DNA from: Rhyacichthys aspro
Taxonomy: Eukaryota; Chordata; Actinopteri; Gobiiformes; Rhyacichthyidae
Reading direction: 5' to 3'
Assembly: GCA_036850595.1 (NCBI GenBank)
Contig: CM072155.1
Coordinates: 11,224,256-11,288,255, forward strand
Length of the DNA: 64,000 nt
Under the pieces are notes generated by a model that saw only the letters and a program-made list of their open reading frames with translations, did no database searches and was not told the DNA's origin. The translations under genes were made by a program, and so were the position numbers. This document shows, piece by piece, positions 61,861 through 64,000 of the stretch; position 1 is the stretch's first letter; each line of letters opens with the position of its first letter.

Positions 61861-62300
61861 TGACAGGCCCAACAACAACAACAGGCAGGAGGAGAAAAAA
61901 GGCAACGAGAAGCTGGAGATCCATTCAGCAGCTCCTAGACCCTACTGTGCCAGCATCTTTCCCACATAATTACACTGGGCCACAAATAGAAAAGCTGTGG
62001 GTTTTCTCTTCCTTCCCTTTCTCTCAGTCTGTTCCTTCTCCAGCTGCAGTTTACAGAGATACACTCAGAGCTCTGGGGGCGGGGCAGGGGGCATTTAGAT
62101 GTGCGAAAAGGCAATTTGTCAGAAACCTAAGGGAGCACCGAAGTGATGACAAGAGAATTACAGTAGAAGCGCTAAAGGCTCGGGCGGATAATTCAGTAAT
62201 AGCTGGAGAAAAATCAACGGGGAAGGGTCAGTATGTGCACTTAGCAATGCTGGAAACCATTATCTTCTGTGATAAACGAGTGGACAATAATTGAAAAATC
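61861..62300. promoter_or_regulatory. Candidate intronic regulatory element
   Basis: Compact unique sequence, GC-richer at 62055-62230, with CAGCTGCAG (62041), GGGGGCGGGGCAGGGGG (Sp1-type, about 62075) and several AATTACA/GATAATTC cores. An open frame spans it but has no splice sites. Enhancer-like. Confidence 0.3.
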
Positions 62301-64000
62301 AATGTTTAAATTTTGCGGCTTGGATACACAGTCACATCAGAGTAGATGCGATGTGACGTTGAGTCTTGTGTAACCAAGCCTAGTGAGTCATGAGGAATGC
62401 GTTGTTGTGATGGCTGGAGGTGGAGGAAGTGCTGCCCGTGGAAAGACTGGCAGAGACACTCAAATCCTCCAGCAAAGTCATCTGGGAGGGAAAAAATAGA
62501 TATATAAAAAAAAAAAAAAAAGTCGGACATTTGGTTTTAAGGCCTGACCTCCGCTGCCAGTGGTTGTCTGGACCTCGGACCGCAACTGAGCTGTAGCTAA
62601 ATGTGAGCTGCCGAGTCCGGACAGAGAGAACATATGCGCTCTGAACCACATATGCATACAAACACATGCAGTGAGTGGAAAATGACGCAGTGTGATAGAA
62701 GGAGGTTACAAGAGGCTGCAGGCTGAAATGAGCCATCCGTCTTACTCACACCAACATTTAGACTGTACACCTGATATATGCCCCAGAATCAAACATAGAC
62801 ACTGTTTGTTTTTTGTTTTTTTCTAATCCAAGTGGACTCACTGGGGCTCTGTATCCATGCCCGATATGTTTTCACCCATAGAGCACATTCACTAGTATTT
62901 GTAAATGTGTGTGTGTTGCTAAACTAACAAAAAAGGCTTGCGAAATTGCTAAGGTCTTAATATAAGGCTCAAATACATTAAAATATAGTGGACAACTTTG
63001 GCAAAATTTGATTTCAGGTCCTGTCTTAACAATGAATGGGAATGCTTGACCTTTTGGGAAGTTGTAGGTGCAGTACTTATTATTTATCGCGCCATTTTTG
63101 GTCATGTGATTTGTTGGAGACGTGCGGAACTGATGCCAGGTTTTATCTTGTGAAACAGAATGTACCTTTACAGGAAATGGTTTAAGTATGCTTTCCACCG
63201 AAGGTTTTCAGTTCTGCTATTCAGTAGGAAGAAGGAAAGATATCAAAGTGTATATTGTCCTACTTAGATAAAGCTCTTGACCGTGAATGCTGTAAAAAAT
63301 GAGGAAAAAAAAACAAAAAACTGCAAATGCTGAATTTGCTGTATGCATTGTCAGCGCTGATGTTGTATAAGTGCTGTATCAGTTCATTGTACAGTAATAC
63401 TCATTGTAAATGGGAAGACAGATGACGTCGAGATAGTTCAAGGACAGTCAGGTTTGTTGGTCACACACTGATACAAAGCACAGAATAGTTTACTGTATTC
63501 GACTTCTTGTGTCCATACCCCTGCACATACCCCAGCAAGCTTTCACAGCACATATACACTTCAGCTTGTATGTATTTGTTTTGACATCTCATGTTTTTTC
63601 CGTTCTCCTCGGCTCGCTGTGGCATTAGACTGAATCCGGTCTGCGTCTCTTCCGTAGCGGCATTATCGTGCAACAAGGCAACCATCCAAGCCCCGATTTA
63701 ATAAGCTGCCTAGGGAGTCTCAGAGAGGTGGGAAAGTCCTATCAGCTGATAACTGTCCTCCCAGCATGCCCGGCTTTCCTCTGTTAGCCCTGCCAAGAGA
63801 AGACGCTGCGTTTCTCTGCCCACGTGTCTCTAGGCCAAGGCCATCTCGTTGGGCGCTGGACTGACAGCAGCCGAGAGCCCACACGAGGCAAAGGCGGGAG
63901 CCGTGCAGCATATGGTCAGGCGTCCCGCAGCAGGCAGTGTTTTCACCACCCACAACACACATAGGACGCTTTCAGCTACTGTACAGGCAATCTGCACAGA
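62301..64000 (+). other. Putative intron 2 sequence to window end
   Basis: An A run of 16 lies at 62506-62521 after TATATA. 63600-64000 is GC-richer and unique (CpGs, CCCACGTGTC E-box near 63819) and could be another regulatory block cut by the window edge. No exon recognised. Confidence 0.38.

Noticed and set aside
61357..61863. 168-codon plus-strand open stretch, longest in the window
   Set aside because: Low-complexity Leu/Phe/Lys composition from AT-rich DNA, no splice sites, no domain, and no match in style to a transposase or reverse transcriptase.

Overview
This window looks like nuclear DNA from a bony fish, probably a teleost. It is AT-rich and almost free of long open frames. It carries teleost-style short DNA transposons with TGTCAAACTC ends, tRNA-derived SINEs, long homopolymer runs and a long CA microsatellite. 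No bacterial operon, rRNA, CRISPR array or autonomous transposon is visible. Most open frames of 60-150 codons begin at non-ATG codons, lack splice context and look like chance frames. The species assignment is inferred from repeat style, not from an alignment.

The one gene I can support lies on the + strand. A CpG-dense block at about 33.87-34.56 kb holds a leader and a short coding start, ATG CTG ATC G, followed by a consensus splice donor GTGAGT at 34200. About 14.9 kb downstream, a strong pyrimidine tract and CAG acceptor end at 49106. The sequence after it is in the matching phase and completes a hydrophobic N-terminus that begins MLIGFLTLLFLPVSLSA. I read this as a signal peptide split by a long first intron. 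The gene would encode a secreted or membrane protein, with most of it beyond the right edge. I cannot name it from about 30 residues.

Layout: 1-33.7 kb is upstream intergenic DNA, or possibly part of another gene's intron. AT-rich stretches alternate with GC-richer islands (about 8.1-8.9, 16.4-16.7, 20.5-21.6, 25.1-25.6 and 29.5-30.0 kb) that look like candidate regulatory elements. 34.2-49.1 kb is the putative intron 1 and 49.2-64 kb the putative intron 2. Both contain similar islands, for example 35.6-36.0, 39.5-39.9, 41.5-42.5, 43.7-44.1, 46.7-47.3, 50.9-51.3, 53.6-54.6, 59.6-60.1 and 61.9-62.3 kb. This layout is typical of a developmentally regulated gene in a regulatory desert, but conservation has not been tested.

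Mobile DNA: four copies of one non-autonomous hAT-like element (6.1, 27.9, 31.9 and 48.5 kb) have matching ends. One has a perfect 8-bp target duplication, and each carries an internal tandem array of an about 21-bp unit. The array ranges from a few units to about 25, with higher-order structure in the third copy. Other elements are two tRNA-SINEs (4.1 kb minus, 53.2 kb plus), a two-copy unnamed family (22.6 and 52.8 kb), an element at 14.25-14.82 kb, and two small 'ttcacac' MITE-like elements (18.7 and 58.3 kb). Several perfect or near-perfect hairpins (16.45, 18.77, 22.41, 24.48, 49.67 and 61.14 kb) are reported separately.
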